Source: Rana temporaria (taxonomy: Eukaryota > Chordata > Amphibia > Anura > Ranidae). Taken from it: a stretch of 64,000 nt of DNA. The position numbers and the translations under genes were made by a program. Below are positions 44,498-56,525 of this stretch, in pieces. The first letter of the stretch is position 1. Each line of letters begins with the position of its first letter. Where the stretch lies: NCBI RefSeq assembly GCF_905171775.1, contig NC_053495.1, positions 106,373,409 through 106,437,408 on the forward strand, given 5' to 3'. The notes beneath the pieces were generated by a model that saw only the letters and a program-made list of their open reading frames with translations, searched no databases and had not been told where the DNA came from.

Positions 44498-47400
44498 GTG
44501 TATGCAAAGAGGGTTACCCAGGCTACCAGGATGCCTGCCACTCAGGACTCGGCTTCCGCCCATAAAATGGCACCACCGTGTCTCGCCCAGCCGGAACAGC
44601 CCGCACCCTGCTATACTGCCCTCGGTGCACCTCCCCAGGACCAACAGCTACCATCCTGCCGCGTAACCCAGACACACAAAGGTAAACTGTATTATGATTT
44701 TAGTCAACTACGACTGTTGAATAATCACATGACCCAACTACCCTCACACATCTCCACCCTCTGTGCCTCTGAAGGCATAGGGAAAGTCAGATGCACCACT
44801 ACGGTACAAGCAAATAAGCGGAAAGTCATCCCAAAATCAGTTGAACTCTTTCACCTAGCACACCTTAACCGGTTGCCGACCACCGCATGTACATGTACGT
44901 CCACAGAATGGCACGTACAGGCATATGGGCGTACATGTACGTCCCTGCCTTTCCGCGGGTCAGATCGGGACCCCCCCTGGTACATGCGGTGGTCGGAAAC
45001 CCGTGGGGGGCGATCCGGGACGAGGGCGTGGCTATTAGTTTCTAGCCGCCCCCTCGCGATCGCTCCCCGGAGCTGAAGAACGGGGAGAGCAGTGTGTAAA
45101 CACGGCTTCCCCGTGCTTCACTGTGGGGGCTGCATCGATCGAGTCATCCCTTTTATAGGGAGACTCGATCGATGACGTCAGACCTACAGCCACACCCCCC
45201 CTACAGTTGTAAACACACACTAGGTGAAGCCTAACTCCTTCAGCGCCCCCTGTGGTTAACTCCCAAACTGCAACTGTCATTTTCACAATAAAGAATGCAA
45301 TTTAAATGCATTTTTTGCTGTGAAAATTACAATGGTCCCAAAAATGTGTCAAAATTGGCCGAAGTGTCCGCCATAATGTCGCAGTCACGAAAAAAATCGC
45401 TGTTCGCTGCCATTAGTAGTAAAAAAAAGAAAAACAATAAAAATGCAATAAAAATATCCCCTTTTTTGTAAACGCTATAAATTTTGCGCAAACCAATCGA
45501 TAAGCGCTTATTGAGATTTTCTTTACCAAAAATATGTAGAAGAATACGTATCGGACTAAACTGAGGATTTTTTTTTTTATATATGTTTTTGGGGGATATT
45601 TATTACAGCAAAAAGTAAAAAATATTGCATTTTTTTCAAAATTGTCGCTCTATTTTTGTTTATAGCGCAAAAAATAAAACCACACAGGTGATCAAATACC
45701 ACCAAAAGAAAGCTCTATTTGTGGGGAAAAAAAGATGCCAATTTTGTTTGGGAGCCATGTCGCACAACCGCGCAATTGTCTGTTAAAGCGACGCAGTGCC
45801 GAATCGCAAAACCTGGCTTGGGCATTTAGCTGCCTAAAGGTCCGGGGCTTAACCGGTTAATGTACGGTCAGCTGGAAAAAAATGACATGACATAGAATCC
45901 TTACTTTCTAGGATGCACCCCCATATTATATCTATCACCGAAACATGGTTCAAAGCCGACTACTCTGCCCTTCTGGATGACATGCTACCAAAGGGGTACA
46001 ACATTATCATTAAAAACCGCCCAGGCTCTCGCATATTTGGCGGGGTCGCAGTCATCATTGACCAATCCATCGCATGTACGGAACTGTCCATCCCCTACGC
46101 TTCCTCCTTTGAATCGCTGGCCACCCGATGCCTGATTGACAACAGCAACAGTTTCCTCCTCCTCACTATTTACCATCCTCCAGGTTTAGGAGACGCCACC
46201 TTTATTGCAGACTTCAATGACTACATCCTAAAGGCACTAACCCTGGCCGACAGGATTATAGTTCAAGGTGATCTAAACTACTGGCTGGAAGATCCCTCGG
46301 CTTCCAACGCCAACCTCCTCTTACAGGATATGACGGAACTTGTTTTTTTCCAACTCGTCAATGGACCCACACACAACAAAGGTCATCGGCTTGACGCTTT
46401 ATTCACATTAAACTGCGCCCATGAGGATATTACTATCACTGACATCCCCTGGTCTGACCATAAAATGGTGAGCTGCAAACTTCCCGCCTTCGCCCTACGC
46501 TCTCCTCTGCCAAAAAAAACAATGATTCTGGGCCCCCCTACCCGAAATTTGAATAAGATTGCCACAAATTCATTTTCCCAAACTTATCCAAAAACAGCAC
46601 CTTTTGTCAACCCACTTGGATCCCAAGGAAGTCGTGCTGGACGACCTAGAATGAGACACAAACTCGCTGGAAAATGCTATTTTATTATTCGAACAAAAAC
46701 TAACTACCACACTTAACACCTTAGCTCCTCTAACCATCCATAAAAATAGACCTAGACTTACATAATCTAGACCTTGGTACAACGATTCCCTCCATCTCTA
46801 TAAAACCATCTGCCGTTGTCAAGAAAGAAAATGGATCAAAACCAAATCTGCCAAAGACCTTTTAGCATATAAAATCGCCAGTAAAAGTTACGCTAAAAGA
46901 ATCCGTTTAACAAAAAGAACATTTCTCCAGACACAGATCAGCAAAGCAAACAACAAACAATCTAAATTGTTCAAAGTTTTGAAGGAACTTTGTGCCCCTA
47001 AAAGATTCCAGCAACACATTGTGCCATCCCAAGAGCTATGCAATAACATCTCGTTGGGATTCTCGAGCAAAGTATCGAGACTCCTCACACAAAGCGCCAA
47101 CAACTCTCCAGGCCTCTCTAACCAATTTCAGCCTAACACGAACCACTGCCCAGAAAAACGTTTTGATTTCAAACCGGTAAAAACCCACGACCTGGAAGCC
47201 CTGATTTTGAAATTTAAAACTACTTACTATCCTGGAGAAGTCTGCCCCTCTTGGCTCATCCAGGAGAATCTACATACAATTATTGATGACTTGTGCTACC
47301 TAGTCAATCGCTCACTAGAACTTGGGATTGTTCCCGCATCTTTAAAACACGGCTTTCTGACTCCACTTTTAAAAAAAGCCGGCTTGGACCCGACTGACAC

Positions 47401-48700
47401 CAACAACTTCCGACCCATCTCAGCTTCTCATTTTTTAGCTAGAGTTATTGAAAGAGAGGCCCTTCTCCAGCTTCAAACTCTTGTGAGGATGGCCTGCTCT
47501 TCCACAATCTACAGTCGGGCTTCTGCCCGGGTAGGGGAACAGAGCTGGTAGCTCTGTCCACCCGAGAGAAGCTCCTCAGCGTGGTGTATGCGGGCGGGTC
47601 GGCAGCCCTGGTGTTGCTTGACCTGTCCGCAGCCTTTGACACCGTGGATCATTCCATCCTGCTAACCAGACTTGAGTCCACTTTCAGGCTTGGAGAGACT
47701 GCCCTCGCCTGGTTCCGTGATTTTTTAACAGCCCGCACCTACCAAGTTAAGATGGGCACTTTCCTATCCCAGATTACCACAGTGGAGAATGGAGATCCAC
47801 AGGGATCCGCCCTGCCCCCCATTCTCTTTAACGCTAATCATAGGCCTTTACCCGACATTATTGCCAAAGGTTCCATCTGTATGCGGACGATGTCCAGTTT
47901 ATAGTTGATGATCTAACTTACCCTGACATGCCCTTAAGATTAGCCAATTGTCTGTGTGATATTTACCACTGGATGGCCATCAACAAATTGTGCCTTAATG
48001 GTAACAAAACAGAGGTCATGGTAGTTGGAAAAGGCAAGACTGACTTCCTTCAAAACTGGCCCACCGAGTTGGGCTTGACACCAAAACCGAAAGATAAGGT
48101 GACGGTCCTGGGGGTTATCCTGGACGAAAAACTAAGTATGATTCCCCAGGTCAGACAATCGGTTTCAAGAGCTACTTATTTTTTACGACTCATCCGCAAG
48201 ACCAAACATCTCCTGACCCAAGATCAAAGGAAAGACTTAATTATCTCTCGCCTAGACTTTTCAAACGGAGTCCTTCTAGGCATTCCCATTAAATGTTCCA
48301 AGAAACTGCAGCTGGTGCAGAATCAAGCAGCCAGGCTTATTTACAATCTTCAAAAGCAAGATCACATCAGCCCTGTGCTCAAAGAACTCCACTGGCTCCC
48401 TGTTATAAAACGTGCTGATTTTAAAATCCTCTGCCTGATTTGCAGGGGTTACCACCAGCTGGGCCCTCAGTTTCTATCAGACCTGACCCCACACTATACA
48501 CTTAGGCACTGTCTCCGTTCAGCCGACAAAGCTCTTATCACTGGCAATACCACTAAATTCCATAGGAGGAAAACGGATGGGCTCTGCGGGGGTAACTCTC
48601 TGGAACCAAACCCCGCTTACCATTCATATCTCCCCAAGCCTATATAAGTTCAGGAAAAAGCTGATGACCTGGCTATTTCTCCAAGCATTCCAATCCTAGG
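44498..48700 (+). pseudogene. LINE E ORF2: endonuclease-reverse transcriptase
   Basis: The N-terminal frame (44498-44864) leads to LAHLNVRSAG across the MITE (44869-45856), where a TGA (W position) follows KK. Then HDIESLLSRMHPHIISITETWF starts the recognisable endonuclease (45913 on), with VQGDLNYWLED, DALFTLN and PWSDHKMVSC. RT: KAGLDPTDTNNFRPIS, LLDLSAAFDTVDHSILL (about 47617), NGDPQGSALPPILFN, then YADD at 47879-47890 in another frame, WMAINKLCLNGNKTEVMVVG and the C-terminal FKILCLICRGYHQLGPQFLSDL. At least four frameshifts. Confidence 0.87.
44869..45856. mobile_element. piggyBac-type MITE, copy 2 (TTAA-flanked)
   Basis: 988 bp between TTAA at 44865-44868 and 45857-45860, ends ccggttgccgaccaccgc and ggtccggggcttaaccgg. 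Closely similar throughout to 16316-17259. Removing it with one TTAA rejoins the LINE E frame at LAHL/NVRSAG, the usual start of this endonuclease. Confidence 0.88.
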
Positions 48701-48854
48701 CCAATTTTCCTCTGTTCATCCACTCGCTGACCTTTAAATCTTTTTCTCCCTCTCCTTTTTCTCTTCTTCTCTCTTCTTCTCTATCTCCTCCTGCTCTGTA
48801 GCAGTTGCGTTTATTTATGCTACCCTCGCCAGAACATACAGGCAATCTGTCACA

Positions 48855-48920
48855 AAGCGCTTCGGCACCACTGGCTGGTGGTATATGTGCGCTTCACAAA
48901 CAAATAGTAATAAATAAAAT
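48855..48920 (+). repeat. L2-type 3' terminal hairpin and tail
   Basis: An aagcgctt segment pairs with gcgctt about 40 bases on, then the tail taataaataaaat follows. L2/CR1 LINEs end with such a stem recognised by their RT. Confidence 0.7.
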
Positions 48921-49329
48921 ACATATTATGCAGAGCAATCCCTCAATACTGTGTACATGAATAGAAAGTAAATGCTGTGAGTTGCAAGGAAAGGTGCATA
49001 AATGTAGAGAAAGAATGAAAAAGTGGTTCAAATAGGAAACCTATGGCATAGAAAAAAAACATAAGGAGGGAAGGAGGCAGAGCTGCCAGCAATGGACATG
49101 TCCAGCTGAAGCTTCACATCTCTCGGTACTCCTCACAGCATGGTAAACTAAAAATGATCTTACCATAAGCCTGCTTAGTGACCTTGGGATAAATAAAATG
49201 GTCTTTGGTGCCGCCTGAGGTAAAAATAAACTAAAGAGCGCCAAGGATACACAGTCCAGAGGCTCCTGTAAAATAGCACAGCCTCCTTCCTCACACACAG
49301 GCACATCTCGCGCTGCTAAGCAGCTGCAG
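48921..49329. other. No gene recognised
   Basis: About 400 bases without a domain, RNA gene or repeat end. It may contain the 5' UTR of LINE F, whose ORF1 becomes readable after about 49330. Confidence 0.5.
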
Positions 49330-50161
49330 TTACTTCACAATCCTTATAATGACTCTGACTGTGATTACAGTGCTGCCTCACAAGAAAAACAAACAGATTC
49401 CCTACATCCAAATATTTTGAGACAAATTGAAAAAATATTACAGAAAGCCTTAAGGCAGACCTCAGACTATATAACTGAAAATCTCACAAAAAAAATATGT
49501 GAGTTAGGCCAGCTCACTTCTGATCTAGATATCAGAGTGGATGACATGAAAACAAATGTACTGTCTCTAATGAATTAGAGACTCTTAAGGAAGAAAAAAC
49601 GTATTCTACAAACATTCTTAGAGGACTTCGAGAAAATAGTGCGCGTCAATCAAATGTTCGCATACAAGGAATGAGGCTATTGTTGACCTATGACTGCACT
49701 TTTACAATAACTACTACCGTCAATCCCAGTCGAACATTTGGATAGGATTCACAGAGCTTTAACATCACGCAAACCAGAAGGGCCACCTCATGATATTATT
49801 GCAAAATTCCACATCTATCGCACCAAAGTACAACTCATGGCTGCAGCTAGAGGAAAACATTCCCTCATCGTTCAAGATCATCCTTTTAGATTATTGCTGA
49901 CCTTTCCCCAATTACCGTGGCTAAATGACGTGCACTGAAACCTTTACTTTATAACCTACAGCAATACCAGATCCCTTATCAATGGGGATTCCCATTTTCT
50001 ATCCACTTTACTTATCAAGGTGTCAAACAGTCCTGTAGATCCTCAAATGAACTACAAAACGCTCTACAAGAACTACATCTTCTCAAAAGATCTTCAACTA
50101 GCCCTTGTAGACGTACAACATCCAAATCTGGAAAAGATAGAGGCCGATAAAATTCCTCTAA
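49330..50161 (+). pseudogene. LINE F ORF1 remnant
   Basis: Same LINE family as LINE C. The coiled coil reads NILRQIEKILQKALRQTSDY and ITENLTKKICELGQ. Frameshifts at 49560-49735 are followed by MDRIHRALTSRKPEGPPHDI (49738), and YQIPYQWGFPFSIHFTYQG near 49962-50020. The frame enters LQELHLLKRSS and reaches the Harbinger MITE at 50162. Its last codons (KRSLFDSPD to TMD, stop TGA) follow the MITE at 60027-60078. Several frameshifts; inactive. Confidence 0.82.
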
Positions 50162-50417
50162 GGCCCCATACACACGGGAGGATTTATCCGCGGATACGGC
50201 GCTGTCATATAAGGAATTCCACGCATGCGTCAAATCATTACGACGCATGCGGGGGATCCCTTCGGAAGGATGGATCCGGTGAGTCTATACAGACCAGCGG
50301 ATCCATCCGTTGGGATGGATTACAGCAGATGGATTTGTTTGGCATGTCAGCAAATATTCGATCTGCTGGAATCCATCCCAGGGGAGAAATATCCGCGGAA
50401 ACAGATCCGCTGGAGTG

Positions 50418-50935
50418 TGTTGGTGGTTGAGACCCCTGAGACCCCCGGTCTCACAGATAGTCCCTGACTACCTGATGGCGCGCTCGTGTTGTGTCTGCAG
50501 GCCTGGGAGATTGGTTTCGTTTCAGAGAAGTAACACAGACGGAGACATATAAAGTGTGAAACCAAGCTCTGTTTATTTTTGGCTCGTTTGCTGATTATAT
50601 AGGGGGGAAATGGGGGCGTACATTGTGGCTTTCAAAATACATATAACAATTCTTATAGGTTAAATGTTTTGGAGAAAAACAATCGTCATTTAGGGGATTT
50701 TTGGATTTTTAAGCGAGTAAGCATATCACTGAATATAGACATAGAAACTCATGACAAAAGGCAGCTGACTGTCTGAGTTTCTACGTGACCCTTGATTGCA
50801 TCAGAAAATAGAACAACTCAGCAAAAACACGTATACACTTATATTGCTTATGTGGCTAAAATATGTCTGTATAAAATGGAGTATATGCATACAAAATGGA
50901 GTACAAGCTGGATTGAGCTTCTGTCATCCCCCACA
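50418..50935 (-). repeat. ERV 3' LTR
   Basis: 518 bp, begins tgttggtgg and ends cccccaca on the plus strand (TG...CA on both strands). On the minus strand it has TATATAATC and an AATAAA signal (50571-50576). Identical by eye to 59422-59939. Confidence 0.95.
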
Positions 50936-50952
50936 ACCCCCTCTTAAAATAT
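50936..50952 (-). promoter_or_regulatory. Polypurine tract of ERV
   Basis: On the minus strand the bases just before the 3' LTR read ttttaagagggggt, the purine run used to prime plus-strand DNA synthesis. Confidence 0.75.
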
Positions 50953-51123
50953 AATTAAATCCTTAATTAATTTTCTCACCCGAGCCTCCTCGGGTAGTGT
51001 TGGAACTCATGATCATTTAGGAATGTCATCAGGGGACATACATCTCCCTGGTATATCTAATGTGCGTGGCGGATTAACCCTTTGCATCCCTGCTGGAGGA
51101 AAGGGACCAAGTCACATCCATCC

Positions 51124-52740
51124 CTAAATGATGAGGTTCTTTTTCTTTTGCTTATGCATTTTAACGTATGTTGAGTAATCCCCGGGTGCGTGTGGCTTTG
51201 GGGTGTCATAATCTGGAACTTGATTTGACACCATGGAAGTGTCGTGGGTGGGGGATTTGGAGGCCCTGGCAATGATACACATTATGAGCTTAAAACATGC
51301 ATATAGAAATAATAGAAAAAGCAAAATTATTATAATAGTCATAGCAATGTCTTTCAACCATGAGAATATCCCTCCAAGTCCAAAATTCCCTTTACCAAAA
51401 GGACTCCATGTTTTAGCAATATCCCTGGCTTCTTGTTGCAGGCTATCTACCTCCTTTTGGTGTTGTGCAATAATGTCATAATAATCGGGTATTTCAACAG
51501 ATGTATTGTGTATCCATGTGCAACACCTGTAATCCTCTGTAACCTCACATAACCCAGTAAGGGCAGCACTCATGCTTTCGATGGCTAGGTCATGGAGCTC
51601 AAGTTGTTTCTTAATTGCTCTCATCTCTTCATTTAAATTGGTGATGTCCCCCGAATTTTTATCTAGGATTTCATCAAGAATTTTAGAGTAATTGTTTAGC
51701 CTTTTCATTATGTCTATTCCCCACCCGGTCCATGAAGGAAACCAGGCCCATGCCATATCCTTCTCGAAAAATAATTCCCTTTTATGGCGATGTTTAAGGG
51801 GATATCTAGGATGCATACTAGCTTCAAGGAGGTGCTCACCCTTGTCATCTCCCACTACGCCCATAATGGGGACTAGGGATGCAAGATAGCACCATCCCTG
51901 GGGTTCAGTGGGGATCCAAGGGTGACAGATTTTCCCACAACAAATATAAATACTGTTTCCTAGGGCTAGGGGCCGTTTGTTGAATATTGTCATTACCTCG
52001 TCAGAAAGACTTGAAAAGGTGAAACTTGACAACAGCTGACCTACTGGGGAGGTGGAGCTTGAGCTAAGGAAATCCATTAAGGTGGCGTTCATGGTAGGGT
52101 CTGAAGTGTGAAATACAGGGTCCTCAATTGAAGTCATGGAAAAATTAATTTTGGCATGTTGGCAAACTTCAGCTCTTTTAGTGGAGTTCCCCAACCTGAA
52201 ACACCAGTCTGGGGAGTGGCTTCTACCAATAATTGGAAACGTAAGGGTATTATTTGGAAGCGTCCTCGTGACGTTTGTAAGGATAATGGGAGGTGTGCCG
52301 TTTAAGAGGGGATAAAAATTTAGGGGCATCGCCATTAGAGGGATCCTAGCAGTACTAGGGTGTAGTTTACTACAAATCCAACACTTTTCATATCCAGTTT
52401 TTCGGGCATAGGCATACTTAAACTTTAACAATAACATATTGTCTGTGAGACTATCTGTCTTACTCCCTTCGTTATATAGTTGTGTACCTCTCTTGTGCCT
52501 GGTATGTGTAACATTGGTGGTGATCTGATCTCTAATTTGTGTGGAAGGGATACTCCTCTTATCTCGGGGGACTTGCATTTCTTCGCTGTAATTCTTACCG
52601 CAAATACCTCGCAATCCCCCTAAATCTTCTGGGCTATAAATACAGTTGGTGGTAACCCATACTATGGAGAAAACTGAAAATGAGGTAAGTCCTATGAGCA
52701 ACCAAAGTTTTCCAGAGTCCGGTGAAATTAAGATTGTCAT
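51124..52740 (-). CDS. env: ERV envelope glycoprotein (open)
   Basis: 538 codons without a break. Residues 12-32 are a hydrophobic signal sequence. The surface subunit has a CWIC motif (120-123) and many N-glycosylation sites. A furin-type site KHRHKR ends at 321. The transmembrane subunit has a heptad region (about 355-395), then C398 and CC406-407, that is CX7CC where gammaretroviral Env proteins have CX6CC, a membrane span at about 466-490 and a cytoplasmic tail with YDTP and YSTY tyrosines. The start lies 74 bases beyond the end of pol, so expression would use a spliced RNA. Residues after the cleavage site are rich in Trp and charged residues rather than a plain hydrophobic fusion peptide. 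Confidence 0.9.
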   Translation of the reverse strand: MTILISPDSGKLWLLIGLTSFSVFSIVWVTTNCIYSPEDLGGLRGICGKNYSEEMQVPRDKRSIPSTQIRDQITTNVTHTRHKRGTQLYNEGSKTDSLTDNMLLLKFKYAYARKTGYEKCWICSKLHPSTARIPLMAMPLNFYPLLNGTPPIILTNVTRTLPNNTLTFPIIGRSHSPDWCFRLGNSTKRAEVCQHAKINFSMTSIEDPVFHTSDPTMNATLMDFLSSSSTSPVGQLLSSFTFSSLSDEVMTIFNKRPLALGNSIYICCGKICHPWIPTEPQGWCYLASLVPIMGVVGDDKGEHLLEASMHPRYPLKHRHKRELFFEKDMAWAWFPSWTGWGIDIMKRLNNYSKILDEILDKNSGDITNLNEEMRAIKKQLELHDLAIESMSAALTGLCEVTEDYRCCTWIHNTSVEIPDYYDIIAQHQKEVDSLQQEARDIAKTWSPFGKGNFGLGGIFSWLKDIAMTIIIILLFLLFLYACFKLIMCIIARASKSPTHDTSMVSNQVPDYDTPKPHAPGDYSTYVKMHKQKKKNLII

Positions 52741-52813
52741 TTTTCTACAGGGCCAAGGCTGTCTGCCTCCGGAACCCCCTTTTCTTGATTATCCTGTTCA
52801 AGGCCAGAGCAAG

Positions 52814-55800
52814 TCAGCTTGCCCTCGTTAGTGCCTCTCTTGCTTCCGGATCTTCCTCTTCAAGGCCAAGGCAACTTGCCTCCGTTAGTACCTCTCTTGT
52901 CTCTAAATCCGGACTTGCTTCTGGACTTGCTTCTGGACTTGCTTCTGGACTTGCTTCTGCGGTTGGACCTTTCTTTACCAGCTTTACTCGGGTTGCGTGG
53001 ATCCAGGTGGGGCTGTTCTCTGTCAGGACTGCTGTTCTGGTCACTGCAACAATGATGGTGGGAGGTCCGTAGGTGAAGTCTTGCGGTCTTTTCCCTTTTG
53101 GATGTAGCTTGACCACTACTTCGTCCCCCTCCCTGAAGGGGTGCGTGTTTTCCTGGGAAGAAAAAGGACACTTGCGAGTAACATCTTCCTCGGTGCGGAC
53201 CAAGGTTTCGATCAGCTTCCTTACATATTCATCTCTTAAGTTATCAAGGTAATCCATGGTCATAAAAGTTTTCCTAGACCATGGGGTGGGGAAGGGTCTA
53301 CCAAACAGGATTTCGAAAGGGGAATACCCTAGAGCTTTATTAGGGGTCATTCTTATTTCAGCCATGATGGCTGGGAGATATCTTTTCCAATTGGAAAAGG
53401 TTCCTCCTGTTGCTTTCCTTACCTTATCTTTAATAGTCCTATTCATTCGTTCCACAATCCCAGAGCTTTGGGGGTGGTAGGGAATGTGGAATTTCCATTC
53501 TACCTGTAATGTCTTGGCCAGTTCTCTACAAATTTTGGATGTGAAGGCGGGGCCTTGGTCTGAGTTTATTTGTATAGGTATTCCCCATCTGGGGACTATC
53601 TCTCTTGTCAGGATTCCTACCACTGTTTTAGTATCTTCTCTTCTTGTAGGGAATGCTTCTGGCCATCTACTGAAAACATCTATTATTACACAAACTGGTT
53701 GCGTGCCCCCCTTTACTGGGAGATGAGTGAAATCAATTTGTAGATGGGTGAATGGTGTTGTTGGGTAGGGTAGATGTTCGTGCTTAACCTTATGTGGATT
53801 GTTGGGGTTGTTTCTTATGCAGGTTATGCATCTCTGTACAAAACTTTTTACCATAGGTTCAACTTTGGTAATGTAAAACATTGTTTTAAGTTGTTGTAAA
53901 GTGGCTTTCCAACCTATGTGTCCTATTCCGTGAACATGTGCTATGTAGATTGGGGCACTATGTTGTGGGATGCATGGTCTCCCCTCTTTGCAAATGAGTC
54001 CAGTTTTAGGACTCTTTTGTAACACCGGAAAACACCAATCAGCAAGTTCCTCTGGGGTAGCGGAAGCCTGCAAATCAGTTAGCAGCTGTGTTTCGTCTGG
54101 GAGGAGAGGTACCAAGGTTGGCATGGTTAGGAAAGTTGAAATAACTGTCTTAGCTGCTGACTTGGCTGTGATATCAGCAAGGGCGTTTCCTTTTTATATG
54201 TCATCTGAACCTTGAGTGTGTGCTCTACAATGGATGATGGCTAATTCTGATGGGAGTTTTATGGCATCTAGCAATTGTTTTATCAATTGGGCATGTGAAA
54301 TGCGCTTTCCGTCGGCTCCTATATATCCTCTGATGGACCATAGTACTCCATGGTCAAAGACAACACCATGAGCGTACCTGGAATCAGTATATATAGTCAC
54401 AGGTTGGTTGGCATATAGGGTGCAAGCTCTTGTTAAGGCTATTAACTCGGCTGCTTGTGCTGACTGGTGGTTGATTGGTTCCGCCTCGATGACAACATCA
54501 GGTAATTTTACTACTGCATAACCCGCATGATAAGTGTTGTCATTTGGGCGGGAGCAAGAACCATCTACAAAAATTACATCCCCTCTTTCCAGAGGGGCCT
54601 TTTGCATGTCTAATCTGGGAGATGTCATGACTTCTATAGATTCTAAACAGCTGTGTTCTTCCGCTATAGTGTCATCATTGGACTTCAGTCCCAGCAATCC
54701 ATTTAAGATCATTGCTGGTCCTGCCGTGGTGGAATTGTACTGGACTTTTAGTTGGGGGTTACTCAGCAATATAATCTCATATCCGCTCTGTCTCTGGGCA
54801 GACATATGTTGGGTGTGTATCCCCTTCAGAATAGATAACACATCATGAGTTGTGTGTAGGGTGGTAGGGTGACCCAGTGTGAAAACAGTAGCCATTTCGA
54901 CAACCATAGCGCAAGTAGCCAGTGCTCGGAGGCACGAAGGAAAACCCTGGACTTGTAGAGGCATGACCTTAGAAAAAAATGCGACTGGTCGCATCTTCCC
55001 ACCGTGTTCTTGGCCGAGAACGCCCGCCATGGTTTTACAATTGTCTCTTGCATATAAATGGAACATTTGACTATAATCAGGGAGGCCAAGACCAGGACTT
55101 GTCATCATTGAACATTTCAATGCCCTAAACGCTTCACACATTTCTTCTGACCATTTAACATTGTCGGGTGAATCCTTTAGTGTGGCTTGTCTTAAAATGT
55201 TATCATAGAAGGAGCAATCACGTATCCATTGTCTGCAATAGCTCACCATCCCAAGGAAAGATAGCATGTCTTTCTTGGTGTGTGGGGTGACCAGGCCCAC
55301 GATGGCATCGACCCGTGATTTGCTCAAGCTTCTTACTCCCTTTGAGAAGACAAAGCCTAAGTATTCCACCTTCTCTAAACACCACTGTAACTTCTGTTTC
55401 GACACTTTGTATCCACATTCTAACAACCATAATAGTAATGACCTGCTATCTTCCTGGCTGGCCTCCACTGACTGGCTGCAGACCATCAGGTCATCAACAT
55501 ATTGCAGCACTACCGAACCTTGGGGGGGGGTTCCATGGCCTTAGTGTGGACTGTAGTACAATACTAAAAACCACGGGGGAGTCCACATATCCTTGCGGTA
55601 ATCTTGACCAAGTCATTTGGCGCTTACCATCAAGGCTAAAAGCAAAAATGGGCCGTGTCTCTTTGTCAACAGGTATGCTGAAGAAGGCATTCTTCAGATC
55701 GATAACCGAAAAATGGGAGGCTTCATGTGGGATGGTTGCCAGAAGCGCGCTAATGTCTGGGACTATTGGCGCGATGGGAATAACTAAGTTGTTAATAGCC

Positions 55801-56522
55801 CTTAGGTCTTGCACAAAACGGTACTGGCCATCGGGCTTTTTTACTGGGTTTACTGGTGTGTTGTAAGATGAGATACAATACTCCAGTATACCTTTCTCCA
55901 GGTATTCTTCTACCTGGGGAGTGATTCCTTCTATTTTCTCTAGTGACAAAGGATACTGTTTTTGGTAAACTGGCATAGCTTGGGGTTTGAGGGTGGCTTT
56001 ATACGGGGTACAGTCTATTAAACCTGTGTCATGATTCCCTTCTGCCCAGATTTCGTTTGGCAGGTCTAGTGGTAGACTTACACAAATAAAATCTTTGTTT
56101 CTCTGTGTCACCTTCAGATTTGGTTCCACTGAAAAACAGGGCGAATCTACAATCAGTCCTCCCCCCTTCTTATCCACTGCGATACTCAAACTTAGTTTTT
56201 CAAAGAGATCTCTACCAAGCAGGTTCACCGGGCATCCGGGTATGATACTAAAGGCATGGGAGCAGATGAATCTGCCTGTACCATCGGTAACTTTCAAGCG
56301 ATTAGTTTTGAAAGTGGGAGTTGATACCCCGTTTATTCCCATAGAAGGCGTTGACCTTTCCCTTGGGCCAGAATAATTACTTGGTGACATAACGCTCGTA
56401 GTCGCTCCGCTATCTACGATGAATGCAAGTTTTCTTTGGTTTACCGTTAAGTCTACGAGGGGCAGTTCTTTCCAAGTTTCTGTGATTTGTGGGAAAGTCG
56501 GGATATCAGCCTCCGGGCACCA
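52814..56522 (-). pseudogene. pol: ERV pol (protease, RT, RNase H, integrase), broken
   Basis: Follows gag in the same frame after TGA. The protease has VDSGA (retroviral aspartic protease). RT runs from about 56050, with LPQGY and the catalytic YVDD at 55501-55490. RNase H shows VDGSC, AELIALTRA and TDSRYA. The integrase shows an H-H-C-C zinc region (HVHGIGHIG, CITC) and catalytic D, D, E in IDFTHL, NSDQG and VERMN. Breaks: a frameshift at a nine-base C run (55522-55530, minus strand) in RT, and TAA at 54196-54194 between RNase H and integrase. The C-terminus has a four-fold EASP repeat and ends at 52814. Confidence 0.93.
52908..52960. repeat. 12-bp tandem repeat at pol C-terminus
   Basis: The unit ggacttgcttct is repeated about four times and encodes the EASP repeats at the tail of integrase. 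Confidence 0.9.
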
Positions 56523-56525
56523 TCA
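56523..56525 (-). promoter_or_regulatory. gag-pol boundary TGA, same frame
   Basis: The gag frame ends QQQQR-TGA and the same frame continues directly into the protease-RT frame (WCPEAD). There is no frame change, so pol would be made by reading through UGA. Confidence 0.75.

Larger units (their letters stand above)
43640..48920 (+). mobile_element. LINE E, L2/CR1-type retrotransposon
   Basis: A plus-strand LINE of the L2/CR1 (Jockey-like) group, about 4.3 kb without the MITE at 44869-45856. The 5' part (43640-44497) is GC-rich with no recognised domain. The endonuclease-RT gene follows, and the 3' end carries the characteristic AAGCGCTT..GCGCTT hairpin and AATAAATAAA-like tail (48855-48920) known for L2 elements. 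Multiple frameshifts; inactive. Confidence 0.85.

Noticed and set aside
44881..45076. Possible C-terminal extension of the LINE E frame
   Set aside because: It lies inside the TTAA MITE (44869-45856); the true continuation of the LINE E frame is at 45861.
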